A stretch of 64,000 bases of DNA from CAVRZJ01 sp964594125 (GTDB lineage Bacteria > Acidobacteriota > Thermoanaerobaculia > Thermoanaerobaculales > Thermoanaerobaculaceae): assembly GCA_964594125.1 (NCBI GenBank), contig CAZQLL010000021.1, positions 1 to 64,000 of the forward strand, read 5' to 3'. Shown piece by piece: positions 54,853 through 63,955 of the stretch. A model generated the notes under the pieces. The model was given only the letters and a program-made list of their open reading frames with translations, searched no databases and was not told the origin of the DNA. Within the stretch, counting starts at the first letter, position 1; the number at the start of each line of letters is the position of its first letter. The position numbers were made by a program, and so were the translations under genes.

Positions 54853-56682
54853 CTACCTCCTCGCCCCCGGGATGAGCTGGGCGGCCGCCATCACCGCCGC
54901 CCACACCGCGCCGATCGCCGCCTGCAGCGGCCACACCGGCGAGAACATCAGCGCCGGCCCGACGAACACCGGGAGCCAGAGCGCGGCGGCGGAGGAGGTC
55001 AGGAGCGCGAGCGCGGCGAGCGCCGCGCCGACGACCGGCCGGCCGCTGGCACCGAGCCCGAGCCCGGGGAGCAGGAGGTCGCCGAGGCGGCGCTCGAGTC
55101 GCAGGGCGAGGCGGTGGCGGTCGACCTGGCGGCGCTTGGCGACCTGGGCGTCGATGCTGACGGTGTCCTTCTTCAGGAAGATGTTGACGCACTGCGCGCA
55201 GTAGCTCTGGCGCTCCTGCGACAGCCGGCAGCGCCGGCAGAACGTCCGGCCGCACTTGAGGCATGCGGCGGCGAACCCCGTGGTGTAGTCGCGCAGCAGG
55301 AAGTGGCCGATCGCGAACGCGAGCGCGACCAGCGCCGCAATGGTGAGCGGGTGCGCGATCGTCCGTTCCTGCAGCAGCGGCGGAAGCTCGAGGCCGCGGT
55401 GCACGAGGCTCATCGCGTCGACGCGGGCGAGCAGCGCCCGGGCGTCCTCCGCCGTGAACGCCGGCAGGATCGGCTGGTGGTCGCGGCCCCGGCTGAGCCG
55501 CCGCAGGCGCGGCTCGTCAAGGTCGCGGGCGCGGGCCATCGCCTCGTCGCTCTCGCGGAACTGGTAGATCTGGGCGAAGGCGAGAGCGAGGTTGTAGTTG
55601 ACGATCACGGGATCGGCGCCCGCCGCGCGCGCGGTCTGAAACGCCTGCAGGGCGGCGTTGTAGTCTCCCTCGAGGTAGCGGACGGTCCCGAGGCCCAGCG
55701 ACAGCGGGCCGTCGCTCGGGGCTCGCCGCAGCCCCTCTCGGTACGACCAGGCGGCGCCGTCGAGCAGCCCGAACTGCCGGTAGGCGTCGCCCTGCAGTCT
55801 GTAGTAGTCGGGCAACTCGCCGAGCAGGTCGGCGAGCGCCTCGATCTCGTCGAGCGCCTGCGGGTCGTACCGGCGTTCGGCGAGCGCGGCCGTCGCCTGC
55901 AGGATGCCGTTTGGGTCGCGCGCGATCGAGCGGAAGCCGAGCTCGAGCAGGGTCGGCGCGGCGGCCACGAGCAGCAGCCCGGCGACGCCGACCGCACGCC
56001 CCGGCGCGTTCAGGTAGCCCCAGCAGAGGGCGCAGATCCACAGCACGAGCCAGGCGGCATCGCCGCCCGCGAACAGCGGCAAGGTGAGCGCCACGGTCGC
56101 CACGATGAGGCCGTTGGGGCCGAGCCGCCAGGTCGAGACCATCTCCATCAGGTCGTGCCAGATCGCGGGCACGGTGCGCCGCATGACGAGCGCCGCCCAC
56201 AGCGCGAGCGCCGCGAGGAGCGCGACGAGCCCGGAGATCAGCGCCGAGCCTGCCAGCAGCCGGGTGTAGCGCTCGTCGGCGGCCAGCGCGCCGGCGCCGC
56301 GTGCGAGGCTGGAGAGACCGCGGGGGACCTGCCAGCGTCCGAGGTGGAACGCTGCGAGCGCGAGGTAGGCCTCGGGGCAGCCGGGGTCGAGTGTCGTCGC
56401 GCACTCGAGCGCGACCGGCACGCTCTCCGGCGGCAGCGAGCGGGCGCGCGCCACCAGCGCCATCGCGAAGGGCGTCAGGCGCGCGATCGCGGTGCGGTCC
56501 GCCAGCGCTGCGAGATCCGAGCAGCGCTCGCGCAGCACCTCCGCGTCGAACGGGTCGAGCGACTGCGCGAGCCTGAACCAGGCCTGCTCGATCTCGCCGG
56601 AGCGCAGCGCGTCGGCCGGGATGGCGGCCTCCGCGGCCGGCGGCAGCCAGAACGCCAGCGCCACGGCGTGGGCGGCGAGCAC
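54853..56682 (-). CDS. TPR membrane protein with zinc-ribbon-like motif
   Basis: This protein is about 609 residues, with a signal-like N-terminus, several membrane helices (around 145-165, 185-245, 425-445, 545-600) and TPR-like repeats (about 270-390: YYRLQGDAYRQFGLLDGAAW, LGTVRYLEGDYNAALQAF). A four-pair Cys motif CLKCGRTFCRRCRLSQERQS then YCAQC suggests zinc binding on the cytosolic side. The start is uncertain: GTG 56682 leaves 100 bases after the DUF1844 gene, and the frame is open further upstream. It ends two bases before the DUF4388 start, so the two are coupled. Confidence 0.7.
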   Translation of the reverse strand: MLAAHAVALAFWLPPAAEAAIPADALRSGEIEQAWFRLAQSLDPFDAEVLRERCSDLAALADRTAIARLTPFAMALVARARSLPPESVPVALECATTLDPGCPEAYLALAAFHLGRWQVPRGLSSLARGAGALAADERYTRLLAGSALISGLVALLAALALWAALVMRRTVPAIWHDLMEMVSTWRLGPNGLIVATVALTLPLFAGGDAAWLVLWICALCWGYLNAPGRAVGVAGLLLVAAAPTLLELGFRSIARDPNGILQATAALAERRYDPQALDEIEALADLLGELPDYYRLQGDAYRQFGLLDGAAWSYREGLRRAPSDGPLSLGLGTVRYLEGDYNAALQAFQTARAAGADPVIVNYNLALAFAQIYQFRESDEAMARARDLDEPRLRRLSRGRDHQPILPAFTAEDARALLARVDAMSLVHRGLELPPLLQERTIAHPLTIAALVALAFAIGHFLLRDYTTGFAAACLKCGRTFCRRCRLSQERQSYCAQCVNIFLKKDTVSIDAQVAKRRQVDRHRLALRLERRLGDLLLPGLGLGASGRPVVGAALAALALLTSSAAALWLPVFVGPALMFSPVWPLQAAIGAVWAAVMAAAQLIPGARR

Positions 56683-56782
56683 CGCGACACGGCGGCGCCG
56701 CGGCCGTGCGGCGCCGGGGCAGCGCGGCGGGCCGCCGCCAGTGGCCGCAGCCGGCCCTTGCCCGGGCCGCGCGGCCGGCCCC

Positions 56783-57277
56783 CTATCGCGTCGCCGCGAC
56801 GAAGAGGGACCGCAACTGGTAGAGCACGTCGTCAAGGAAGTTCGTCTCCTCGAGCGTCAACCGGCCGCTGGTCTTGGTCTTCAGGACGCCGAGCAGGTCG
56901 ATGAAGTAGCGCGCGGTCGCCGGGTCGCGTCCGCGTCCGGGCACCTGGCCCGAGAGAAACGCCATCGCCTGCTGCGCGAGCAGGTCGACGATGTCGCTGA
57001 TCCCCGGGCCGGGCGGCAGCGCCGCCGACCCGCCGGCTGCGTCGGCGTCCGCAGCAGGCGCGGCCGGCGCCGGCGACGCGTCCGGCGGCGGTTCCGGCAG
57101 GGTGACCGGCGCCGCCGCTCCGGGTGCGGGCGCCGGATCGGCAGCGGCCGCCGGCGCCGGATCAGCAGCGGCTGCCGGCGCCGGCGGCCCGCTGGCCGGC
57201 GCGCGCAGCTCGCCCTCGGCGGTGAACCAGCGACGGTCGATCACCCTCACCTTGCTCTCCTTGCCGGTCTCTGCCAC
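56783..57277 (-). CDS. DUF1844 protein
   Basis: A 164-residue protein. The short N-terminal VRVIDRRWFTAEGELR segment is followed by an Ala/Pro linker with tandem AADPAPA units (about 30-90). The DUF1844 helical domain follows (GISDIVDLLAQQAMAFLSGQ, ARYFIDLLGVLKTKTSGRLT, EETNFLDDVLYQLRSLF). The family is widespread in Acidobacteriota, Planctomycetes and deltaproteobacteria; function unknown. GTG 57277 with GGAGGGAG upstream. It is divergent from mazG. Confidence 0.85.
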   Translation of the reverse strand: MAETGKESKVRVIDRRWFTAEGELRAPASGPPAPAAAADPAPAAAADPAPAPGAAAPVTLPEPPPDASPAPAAPAADADAAGGSAALPPGPGISDIVDLLAQQAMAFLSGQVPGRGRDPATARYFIDLLGVLKTKTSGRLTLEETNFLDDVLYQLRSLFVAATR

Positions 57278-57355
57278 TCCTGCTCCCTCCAGTACATATC
57301 CATCTTACCTCGAATCCGCCCTGCCGCCGCGCGCTCCGACGGCCGCACGCGCCGC

Positions 57356-57361
57356 TATACT
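57356..57361 (+). promoter_or_regulatory. -10 box placed for a leaderless mazG transcript
   Basis: TATACT ends eight bases before the mazG ATG (57370), so the predicted transcription start coincides with the start codon. No Shine-Dalgarno precedes the ATG. The arrangement matches that at the his-trp leader peptide. No -35 match is visible. Confidence 0.5.
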
Positions 57362-57369
57362 CCCGCGGC

Positions 57370-58209
57370 ATGGATGCCGGCCACCCGTTCGACGCGCTGC
57401 GGGCGCTGTGCGCGCGGCTGCGCGCTCCCGACGGCTGCCCGTGGGACCGCGAGCAGACGCTGGATAGCCTGCGCGCTTACCTGATCGAGGAGACGTACGA
57501 GGTGGTCGACGCGATCGCCGGCGGCGATCCCCGCGAGCTCGCCGCCGAGCTCGGCGACCTGCAGTTCCACATCGTGTTCGCGTCGCGGATAGCAGAGGAG
57601 AACGGGTGGTTCGACGCCGCCGACGTCTGCCGCGGCATCCACGCCAAGATGGTGGCGCGCCACCCGCACGTGTTCGGGGAGGTCGAGGTTTCGGGTGCCG
57701 CCGAGGTCGTGCGCAACTGGGAGGCGATCAAGCGGCGCGAGGGAGCGGGGAAGAGCGCCCTTGCGGGCGTGCCGCGCCAGCTCCCGGCGCTCCTCAAGGC
57801 GTACCGGGTGACGGAGAAGGCGGCGGCGCTGGGGTTCGACTGGGAACGCGTGGACGACGTGGTCGCGAAGCTGCGGGAGGAGGTCTGCGAGCTCGCCGAG
57901 GAGCTGCACCATGAGCGCGGGGAGGGCGCCGGCGCACGGGTTCGCGAGGAGCTCGGGGACGTACTGTTCGTCATGGCCAACCTCGCCCGCCAGCTCGGCG
58001 TCGACCCCGAGGCGGCGCTGCAGGCGGCCAACGACAAGTTCGCGCGCCGCTTCGCCGCGATGGAGGCCATCGCGGAGGCGCGCGGCCTCGCGCTGCGCTC
58101 GCTCGACCTGGCGCAGCTCGACGCGCTCTGGAACGAGGTCAAGCGCGGCGAGGGGCGCGGCGAACCGGCGGCGCCGCGCCGGCCGGGCGGCGATCCCGGC
58201 AAGGTTTGA
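57370..58209 (+). CDS. mazG: Nucleoside triphosphate pyrophosphohydrolase MazG
   Basis: A 279-residue tandem MazG. The N-terminal unit has LRAPDGCPWDREQTLDSLRA, YLIEETYEVVDAI and ELAAELGDLQFHIVF with the metal-binding ExxE and ExxD pairs. The second unit has LREEVCELAEEL and EELGDVLFVMANLAR. It hydrolyses dNTPs/NTPs and lowers mutagenic or alarmone-linked nucleotides. It is followed by a foldase with its own promoter overlapping the 3' end. Confidence 0.95.
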   Translation: MDAGHPFDALRALCARLRAPDGCPWDREQTLDSLRAYLIEETYEVVDAIAGGDPRELAAELGDLQFHIVFASRIAEENGWFDAADVCRGIHAKMVARHPHVFGEVEVSGAAEVVRNWEAIKRREGAGKSALAGVPRQLPALLKAYRVTEKAAALGFDWERVDDVVAKLREEVCELAEELHHERGEGAGARVREELGDVLFVMANLARQLGVDPEAALQAANDKFARRFAAMEAIAEARGLALRSLDLAQLDALWNEVKRGEGRGEPAAPRRPGGDPGKV

Positions 58210-58234
58210 CTTCGCCGGCGCGCCCGCCTATGGT
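58206..58234 (+). promoter_or_regulatory. Sigma70-like promoter of the parvulin foldase gene
   Basis: TTGACT (58206-58211), a 17-base spacer and TATGGT (58229-58234), overlapping the mazG stop and 38 bases before the foldase ATG. Confidence 0.6.
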
Positions 58235-58271
58235 ACCGGCCGCCGTGCGCTCGCACGGGAGGGAGATTCAC

Positions 58272-59234
58272 ATGGGCGTCAAGGTTTTCGCCGCCGCCTG
58301 CGGGCTGACGGCGGCCGCCGTCGTCGCCGAGGCGACCGTGGTCATGCAGGTCAACGGCGTGGGCGTCAGCGACTACGCCCTCAACCGCGCCAGGCGCGCC
58401 GCCGCGGCGGCGTCCAGGGACGGGGCGGCGGACCCGGCGGCGGTGACGCGCCGCGCGGTCGAGCAGGTCGTCGGCCATGTCCTGCTCGTGCAGGCGGCGC
58501 GCGAGGCCGGCGTCACCGTCGGGGACGACGAGGTGGAGCGGCGGATCACGTCGCTGCGTTCCCGCTATCCGAGCGCCGAGGCGTTCGCCGCGGCGCTGCA
58601 GCAGGGCGGGACGACGGAAGCCGAGGTCCGCACGCTCGAGGCCGAGGACCTGCTGATCCAGCGCTTCACCGAGAAGGTCCTCGGTCCGCGCGCCGCCGTC
58701 TCCCCGGAGGAGGTCGCCGCCTACTACCGCGACCACCCCACCGAGTTCGACCACCCCGAGCAGGTCAAGGTCGAGATGATCCTCGCGGCGGTGGCGAAGG
58801 ACGCGACGCCGGAGGCGGTCCGCCTCGCCGAAGCGAAGATCGGGCAGGCCGCGAAACGGCTGGCGACCGGCGAGCCGTTCGCCGCGGTGGCGAGGGACCT
58901 CTCCGACGACCCGACGCGCGCCCGCGGCGGCGAGGTCGGCTGGGTCCGCGCCGGGCAGCTCCTTCCCGAGCTCGACGCCGAGGTGTTCAAGCTGCAGGCG
59001 GGAGAGGTGACGGCGCCGATCCGGACCGTCTACGGATTCCACATCATGGGCGCGATCGAGCGGCGGCCGGCCGGCCGCAGCCCGTTCGCTGAGGTCGAGT
59101 CGACGCTGGCCGACATGCTGAAGGCGAACAAGGTCCGGACCATGCTCGCCGCGCTGGTCTCCGAGCGCCGCGCCAAGGCGACGATCGAGACGCTCGACCC
59201 CGCGATCAAGGCCGCCCTCGGCGCCGCCAGGTGA
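58272..59234 (+). CDS. Parvulin-type peptidyl-prolyl isomerase, SurA/PrsA-like
   Basis: This 320-residue protein has a signal-like N-terminus (VFAAACGLTAAAVVAEA) and a SurA-type helical N-domain (VNGVGVSDYALNRAR, VGHVLLVQAAREAGVTVGDD). A PPIC rotamase domain lies at about 165-270 (VKVEMILAAVAKDATPE, LATGEPFAAVARDLSDDP, GGEVGWVRAGQLLPE, PIRTVYGFHIMGAIER). It likely assists folding of exported proteins. Start ATG 58272 has GGAGGGAG nine bases upstream; earlier in-frame codons precede the promoter. Confidence 0.9.
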   Translation: MGVKVFAAACGLTAAAVVAEATVVMQVNGVGVSDYALNRARRAAAAASRDGAADPAAVTRRAVEQVVGHVLLVQAAREAGVTVGDDEVERRITSLRSRYPSAEAFAAALQQGGTTEAEVRTLEAEDLLIQRFTEKVLGPRAAVSPEEVAAYYRDHPTEFDHPEQVKVEMILAAVAKDATPEAVRLAEAKIGQAAKRLATGEPFAAVARDLSDDPTRARGGEVGWVRAGQLLPELDAEVFKLQAGEVTAPIRTVYGFHIMGAIERRPAGRSPFAEVESTLADMLKANKVRTMLAALVSERRAKATIETLDPAIKAALGAAR

Positions 59235-59632
59235 CGGCCACCCGGGCGTATCGGCTGGTGGTGGCGGCGGTCGTCGAGGCGAAGGACGGCAGCGTGCTCG
59301 TCACCCGCCGCCCGCCGGGCAGCCACATGGGCGGCCTGTGGGAGTTCCCCGGCGGCGGCGTGGAGCCCGGGGAGACCGCCGAGGCGGCGCTGGCGCGGGA
59401 GCTCGCCGAGGAGCTCGGCGTCGAGGGCGAGGCGCTCGCGCCGCTTACCTTCGCCTGGCACCGCGAGAGGGGGCGGTCGTTGCTCCTGCTCTTCTACCGC
59501 GCCGCCATCCACGGCGCGCCGCGCGGTCTGCAGGGCCAGGAGGTGCGGTGGGTACCGGTGGCGTCGCTGGACCGTCTCGCGATGCCCCCTGCCGACGCCG
59601 CCCTCGTCCGCATGCTGCAGGGAAGGCAGTAG
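59231..59632 (+). CDS. Nudix hydrolase, MutT-like
   Basis: A 133-residue protein. The Nudix box reads GGGVEPGETAEAALARELAE then ELGV (residues about 40-63), with RLVVAAVVEAKDGSVLVTRR before it and the C-terminal QEVRWVPVASLDRLAMPPAD, as in MutT/CTP-type 8-oxo-dGTPases. It starts at GTG 59231, overlapping the foldase stop by four bases. Together with MazG it suggests nucleotide-pool cleaning. Confidence 0.93.
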   Translation: MTATRAYRLVVAAVVEAKDGSVLVTRRPPGSHMGGLWEFPGGGVEPGETAEAALARELAEELGVEGEALAPLTFAWHRERGRSLLLLFYRAAIHGAPRGLQGQEVRWVPVASLDRLAMPPADAALVRMLQGRQ

Positions 59633-59666
59633 GCGACGGACGAACGGCGAGGGGCGACGGGCGGCT
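59632..59666. repeat. Heptamer repeat between convergent genes
   Basis: Units GGCGACG GACGAAC GGCGAGG GGCGACG GGCGGCT begin at the Nudix stop codon and fill much of the 63-base gap before the aminopeptidase end. Confidence 0.7.
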
Positions 59667-59695
59667 CCGGAGCTCCGCCAGTCGCCGCAACTCTC

Positions 59696-60649
59696 CTAGA
59701 ACCTCGGGGCGCCGTCGACCAGCACCGGCTCGCCGTCGAGGGTGAGCGTCGGCCGCATCAGGATGCCGTCGACGTGGAACGCCACGTCGACGGTGCCACC
59801 CATCGAGACGTTGTTGCCGAACGCGATGTGCACGGTGCCGAGGATCTTCTCGTCCTCGAGGATCGCGCCGGTCACGATCGCGCGGTCGTTGGTGCCGACG
59901 CCGAGCTCGGCGACGGTGCGTGCCGCCGGCCCCGCCTTTTCGAGCTGCTCCCGGAAGCGATCGGCCTCGACGCCGCCGCTGACCTCGACCGCCATGCCGC
60001 GCTCGACGGTGACCCGAACCGGAGACGCGAGCTTCCCGATCCCGGCGAGGGAGCCGTCGATCACGATCACGCCCTCGGAGCGGCCTTCGTCGGGCCGCAG
60101 GTACGCCTCGCCGGACGGCAGGTTGCCCCACTGCCCGCGCGCCCGGATCAACCCGGTGGAAGCGATCGCCGCGATCCCCGCGATCGGCATCGTGATGTCC
60201 GTGCCGAGCGCGGTGGTTACGCGCGCCACCGCGGCGGCGGTGAGCTTCTCGGTCACCGCGAGCGTGCGCCGGGCGATCGCCTCGTAGTCGGCCGCCATCG
60301 TGCGCACGAGGCACCCCTCGGTGATCCCGGGCATGGTGGCGACGCGCGCGCCCGCGGCGACCGCGGCGCGGCGCGCCGCGGTGTGGGTGATCGAGCGGGT
60401 CGTGACCGCGAGCACCGCGTCGACGCCCTTCATCGCCTCGGGCACCGGCGGAGGCGGCTCCTGGCCGTTGAGCTCGCGCACGCCGTACTCGAGCAGCAGC
60501 ACCTCGCGGGCAAGCGGCCGCGCCGCCTCGGCCAGCGCGCGGGCGAGGTGAGCGAGCGGCGGGTCGGTGACCACCAGCAACGACTCGTGGCGCTGCATCC
60601 CCAGGCAGTCCCGCACCGCCACCAACGCCGCATGCTCGAGCTCGTTCAT
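59696..60649 (-). CDS. M29-like aminopeptidase
   Basis: A 317-residue metallopeptidase-like protein of the M29/thermophilic aminopeptidase type. Segments that match include LVVTDPPLAHLARALAEAA, VLAVTTRSITHT, MPGITEGCLVRTMAADYEAI, LPSGEAYLRPDEG, GVGTNDRA and VHIAFGNNVSMGG with metal-ligand Glu, His and Asp residues. It is shorter than classical M29 enzymes (about 370-410). Start ATG 60649 is preceded by GGGAGG; the frame is open further upstream without a ribosome site. Confidence 0.8.
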   Translation of the reverse strand: MNELEHAALVAVRDCLGMQRHESLLVVTDPPLAHLARALAEAARPLAREVLLLEYGVRELNGQEPPPPVPEAMKGVDAVLAVTTRSITHTAARRAAVAAGARVATMPGITEGCLVRTMAADYEAIARRTLAVTEKLTAAAVARVTTALGTDITMPIAGIAAIASTGLIRARGQWGNLPSGEAYLRPDEGRSEGVIVIDGSLAGIGKLASPVRVTVERGMAVEVSGGVEADRFREQLEKAGPAARTVAELGVGTNDRAIVTGAILEDEKILGTVHIAFGNNVSMGGTVDVAFHVDGILMRPTLTLDGEPVLVDGAPRF

Positions 60650-60751
60650 CCGCGCCTCCCGGCCGAATTGTACGGGGAAAGGGTGGGGCATGGTGCGCCG
60701 TGGCGGCGCGGGGCGGGCGTCAGGCCGAAAGCGCGCGGCGCCGCCGGCCCC

Positions 60752-60772
60752 ACGAACCACGATCCGCGAACG
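60752..60772. repeat. Heptamer repeat before the stress-protein gene end
   Basis: Units ACGAACC ACGATCC GCGAACG lie seven bases beyond the end of the universal-stress-protein gene. They repeat the ACGAACC unit found at 47278 and 13978. Confidence 0.65.
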
Positions 60773-60778
60773 CGCCCA

Positions 60779-61624
60779 TCACGCCCGTGTCACACAGATC
60801 ACCGGCACGGTCGCCTTGCGCGCCACGTACTGGCTCGTCGAGCCTAGGATCAGCTCGACGATGCGCGAGTGGCCGTGCGAGCCGAGGAACACCGCGTCGT
60901 GGCCGCCGCCGCCGAGGAGCGCCAGCAGCGCCTGCTCGGCCGCCTCGCCGGGTACGACCCGGAACTCGCAGTCCAGCGCGTGCGGCGCCAGGTACGCGCG
61001 CGCCTCGTCGAGGACCGCCCGGCCGCGCTCCGGGCTGTCGTCGACCGTGACGACGGTGAGCGGGAGCACGAGGGCGCGGCACAGCTCCGCCGCCAGCGCG
61101 AGGGCGCGCGCCGCCTTCGGACTGCCGTCGTACGCGGCCAGCGGCCGGCTGATCTCGCACGGCTGCTCGGGGACCACCATCACGGGCACCGCCGAGCGCC
61201 GCAGCAGCAGCTCGGCCGTGGGGCCGAGCAGATCCTCGTGCAGGCGCGCGTTGACGCCGCGCTTGCCGACCACCAGCAGGTCGGCGAGCTTGGCGCCGGC
61301 GAGGAGTCCGGCGACGACGCCGGCGTGCTCCACGTGAAACACCGATGGCACGCCCGACGCCGCGCAGTGCTCGTCGAACCGCTTCCTGAGCACGCCGGCG
61401 AGCTCCTCGAGGGTGGCGCGCATCTGCGTCCCGAGGTCGAGGAACGGCTCGACCCCCATGGCGCCGGAAATGTCGGTGATGAAGGCGCCTTCGAGAAAGC
61501 TGGTGTCGACGACGTGGACGCCGTGTACGGTGGCGCCGAGCCGGAGCGCGAGGGCGATCGCGGTGTCCTCCGCGACCGCCGCATGGCTCGATCCGTCGAG
61601 CCCGACCGCGATGTGCTTGACCAT
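60779..61624 (-). CDS. Tandem-domain universal stress protein
   Basis: A 281-residue protein with two UspA domains. The first (1-145) has VKHIAVGLDGSSHAAVAEDT and the nucleotide-loop GKRGVNARLHEDLLGPTAE. The second (150-281) has PLAAYDGSPKAARALALAAE and GSHGHSRIVELILGSTSQYV. Both carry G-x2-G-x9-G-(S/T)-like ATP-binding patterns. It is divergent from the E1 gene. Confidence 0.93.
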   Translation of the reverse strand: MVKHIAVGLDGSSHAAVAEDTAIALALRLGATVHGVHVVDTSFLEGAFITDISGAMGVEPFLDLGTQMRATLEELAGVLRKRFDEHCAASGVPSVFHVEHAGVVAGLLAGAKLADLLVVGKRGVNARLHEDLLGPTAELLLRRSAVPVMVVPEQPCEISRPLAAYDGSPKAARALALAAELCRALVLPLTVVTVDDSPERGRAVLDEARAYLAPHALDCEFRVVPGEAAEQALLALLGGGGHDAVFLGSHGHSRIVELILGSTSQYVARKATVPVICVTRA

Positions 61625-61843
61625 GGGCGCCTCCCCCGGTCCGGTGATGCGACCACGGTACTGCACCGCCGCCGCAGCGGCAAGGGCCGTCGGGTCGGGT
61701 GTCGCCGCCCCGCGGCCCGCCTCGCCGCCGCCGGGCGGGGAGGCGGGGTGCGTCAAGGGAGACGCTGTCTTAGAATGGCGCCCCGCGGCGAGCCGGCGAA
61801 GCGGCCGCCTCCGGTCGGGGCGCGCGGGAGAGGGAGGTGGGTG
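61625..61843. other. Divergent intergenic region, stress protein / E1 gene
   Basis: This 219-base region is GC-rich with several small palindromes. TAGAAT at 61771-61776 could be a -10 box for the E1 gene; only a poor -35 (TGCGTC) is upstream. GGGAGG (61832-61837) is the ribosome-binding site of the E1 gene. No other gene is seen. Confidence 0.45.
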
Positions 61844-63955
61844 GTGACGAACGCGGACACGCAGGGGCCGGTACAGCCTTCCGTCGAAGACGTGCTGTCC
61901 GCGTACCGCCTGATGCTGACCTCCCGTCGAGTCGACGACAAGGAGATCCAGCTCAAGGGCCAGAACCTCTGCTTCTTCCAGATCTCCGGCGCCGGCCACG
62001 AGGCGGTGCTGGTCGCCGCCGCCCGCCACCTCGACCCGGGACGCGACTGGTTCTTCACCTACTACCGCGACCGTGCGCTGATGCTCGGTCTCGGTCTGAC
62101 CCCCTACGAGATGTTCCTCGGCTCCATCGGGGCGGAGGCCGGACCCGACTCGCGCGGGCGGCAGATGCCGAGCCACTGGGGGAAGCGCGGGCTGCACGTG
62201 GCGACCTCATCGTCGCCCACCGGAACGCAGTGCCTGCACGGCGTCGGTTGCGCCGAGGCGGGCCGCTACCTCGCAGCGCTCGACAACGCCGCGAAGCGCT
62301 TCGCGGTCGCGTCGGACGAGATCACGTGGGTGTCGCTGGGAGACGGGACCACCTCGGAGGGCGAGTTCTGGGAGTCGCTCAACACCGCCTGCACCGCCCG
62401 CCTGCCGGTTCTCTTCGTGGTCGAGGACAACGGCTATGCGATCTCGGTGCCGGTCGACGCGCAGACCCCCGGCGGGTCGATCTCGGCGCTGCTGCGCTCG
62501 TTCCCGAGCCTGACGATCCACGAGGTCGACGGCTGCGACTACCTCGCGTCGCACCGCGTCCTCGGCGAGGCGGTGGCGGCGCTGCGCGCCGGGCGCGGAC
62601 CGGCGCTCGTGCACGCTCGCGTCGTGCGGCCTTACTCCCACTCGCTCTCCGACGACGAGCGGCTGTACAAGACCGCGGCGGAGCGCGAGGACGAGGCGCG
62701 ACGCGACCCGATCCCGCGCACCGCGGCGCTGCTGCGCGAGCGCTACGGCGTCGCGCAGGAAGATCTCGACCGCATCGAGTCGGAGGTCGCCGCCGAGGTC
62801 AACGAGGCGGCGGCGTTGGCGCTGAAGCAGCCGCAGCCGGCGCCGGAACGGTGGGCCGACTGCATTCACTCGTCCGAGGTCGATGCGACGGCGGCGAGCC
62901 TCGCCGTTGCGCCGGCGCCCGGCGACGCCGCGCCCAAGACCATGGTCGACCTGCTCAACGCCTGCCTGCGTGACGAGATGGCGCGCGACGACCGCATCGT
63001 GGTGTTCGGCGAGGACGTCGCCGACGCCTCGCACGAGGAGGCGCTCGCCGAGGTCAAGGGCAAGGGCGGGGTGTTCAAGGTCACGCACGGGCTGCAGCGG
63101 CAGTTCGGTTCGCGCCGCGTTTTCAACTCGCCGCTCGCCGAGGCCAACATCGTCGGCCGCGCCGTCGGCATGGCGATGCGCGGCCTCAAGCCGGTGGTCG
63201 AGATCCAGTTCTTCGACTACATCTGGCCCGCGTACCAGCAGATCCGCAACGAGCTCGCCACCGTCCGCTGGCGCTCCGGGGGACAGTGGGGCGCGCCGGT
63301 GGTGGTGCGGGTGCCGTCGGGCGGCTACCTCAAGGGCGGCGGCCCGTACCACTCGCAGTCCGGCGAGGTGCTGTTCACCCACATCCCTGGACTGCGCGTC
63401 GTCATGCCGTCCAGCGCCCTCGACGCCAACGGGCTGCTGCGCACTGCGATCCGCTGCGACGATCCCGTCATCTTCCTCGAGCACAAGCACCTCTACCGGC
63501 AGACGCACAACAAGGCGCCGTACCCGGGGCCCGATTACACGGTGCCGTTCGGCAAGGCGGCGCGTGTCCGCGAGGGGAGCGACCTCACGGTCGTCACCTA
63601 CGGCGCCACCGTCGTCCGCTCGCTCCAGGCGGCCAGACGGCTCGAGGAGGAGACCGACGTCACCGTCGACGTGCTCGACCTGCGTTCGCTGGCGCCGTAC
63701 GACTGGGAGGCGATCGCCGAGTCGGTGCGCCGCACCAGCCGTGTCCTCGTCGTCCACGAGGACACGCTGTCGTTCGGGTTCGGCGCCGAGATCGCCGCGC
63801 GCATCGCGGGCGAGCTTTTCGCCGACCTCGACGCCCCGGTCCGCCGCGTCGGCGCGAAGGACACCTTCGTCGCCTACGCCCCGGCGCTCGAGGAGGTCAT
63901 CCTGCCGCAGCCCGACGGCATCCTCCACGCGATGCGCGAAGTGATGGCGTACTGA
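61844..63955 (+). CDS. Fused alpha-beta E1 2-oxoacid dehydrogenase
   Basis: A 703-residue protein combining E1 alpha (about 15-340) and E1 beta (about 365-700). The alpha part has the thiamine-diphosphate motif GDGTTSEGEFWESLNTA to VVEDNGYAIS, and RDRALMLGLGLTPYEMFLG. The beta part has VFGEDVADASHEEALAEV, FNSPLAEANIVGRAVGMAM, VVRVPSGGYLKGGGPYHSQS and ALEEVILPQPDGI. Such fusions usually serve branched-chain or acetoin-type 2-oxoacid dehydrogenases. The E2/E3 partners are not in the window. GTG 61844 (or 61841) follows GGGAGG. Confidence 0.92.
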   Translation: MTNADTQGPVQPSVEDVLSAYRLMLTSRRVDDKEIQLKGQNLCFFQISGAGHEAVLVAAARHLDPGRDWFFTYYRDRALMLGLGLTPYEMFLGSIGAEAGPDSRGRQMPSHWGKRGLHVATSSSPTGTQCLHGVGCAEAGRYLAALDNAAKRFAVASDEITWVSLGDGTTSEGEFWESLNTACTARLPVLFVVEDNGYAISVPVDAQTPGGSISALLRSFPSLTIHEVDGCDYLASHRVLGEAVAALRAGRGPALVHARVVRPYSHSLSDDERLYKTAAEREDEARRDPIPRTAALLRERYGVAQEDLDRIESEVAAEVNEAAALALKQPQPAPERWADCIHSSEVDATAASLAVAPAPGDAAPKTMVDLLNACLRDEMARDDRIVVFGEDVADASHEEALAEVKGKGGVFKVTHGLQRQFGSRRVFNSPLAEANIVGRAVGMAMRGLKPVVEIQFFDYIWPAYQQIRNELATVRWRSGGQWGAPVVVRVPSGGYLKGGGPYHSQSGEVLFTHIPGLRVVMPSSALDANGLLRTAIRCDDPVIFLEHKHLYRQTHNKAPYPGPDYTVPFGKAARVREGSDLTVVTYGATVVRSLQAARRLEEETDVTVDVLDLRSLAPYDWEAIAESVRRTSRVLVVHEDTLSFGFGAEIAARIAGELFADLDAPVRRVGAKDTFVAYAPALEEVILPQPDGILHAMREVMAY

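Noticed and set aside
60869..63955. A 1028-codon frame containing the E1 enzyme
   Set aside because: The first 325 codons are antisense to the universal stress protein; the GGGAGG site supports a start at 61844.
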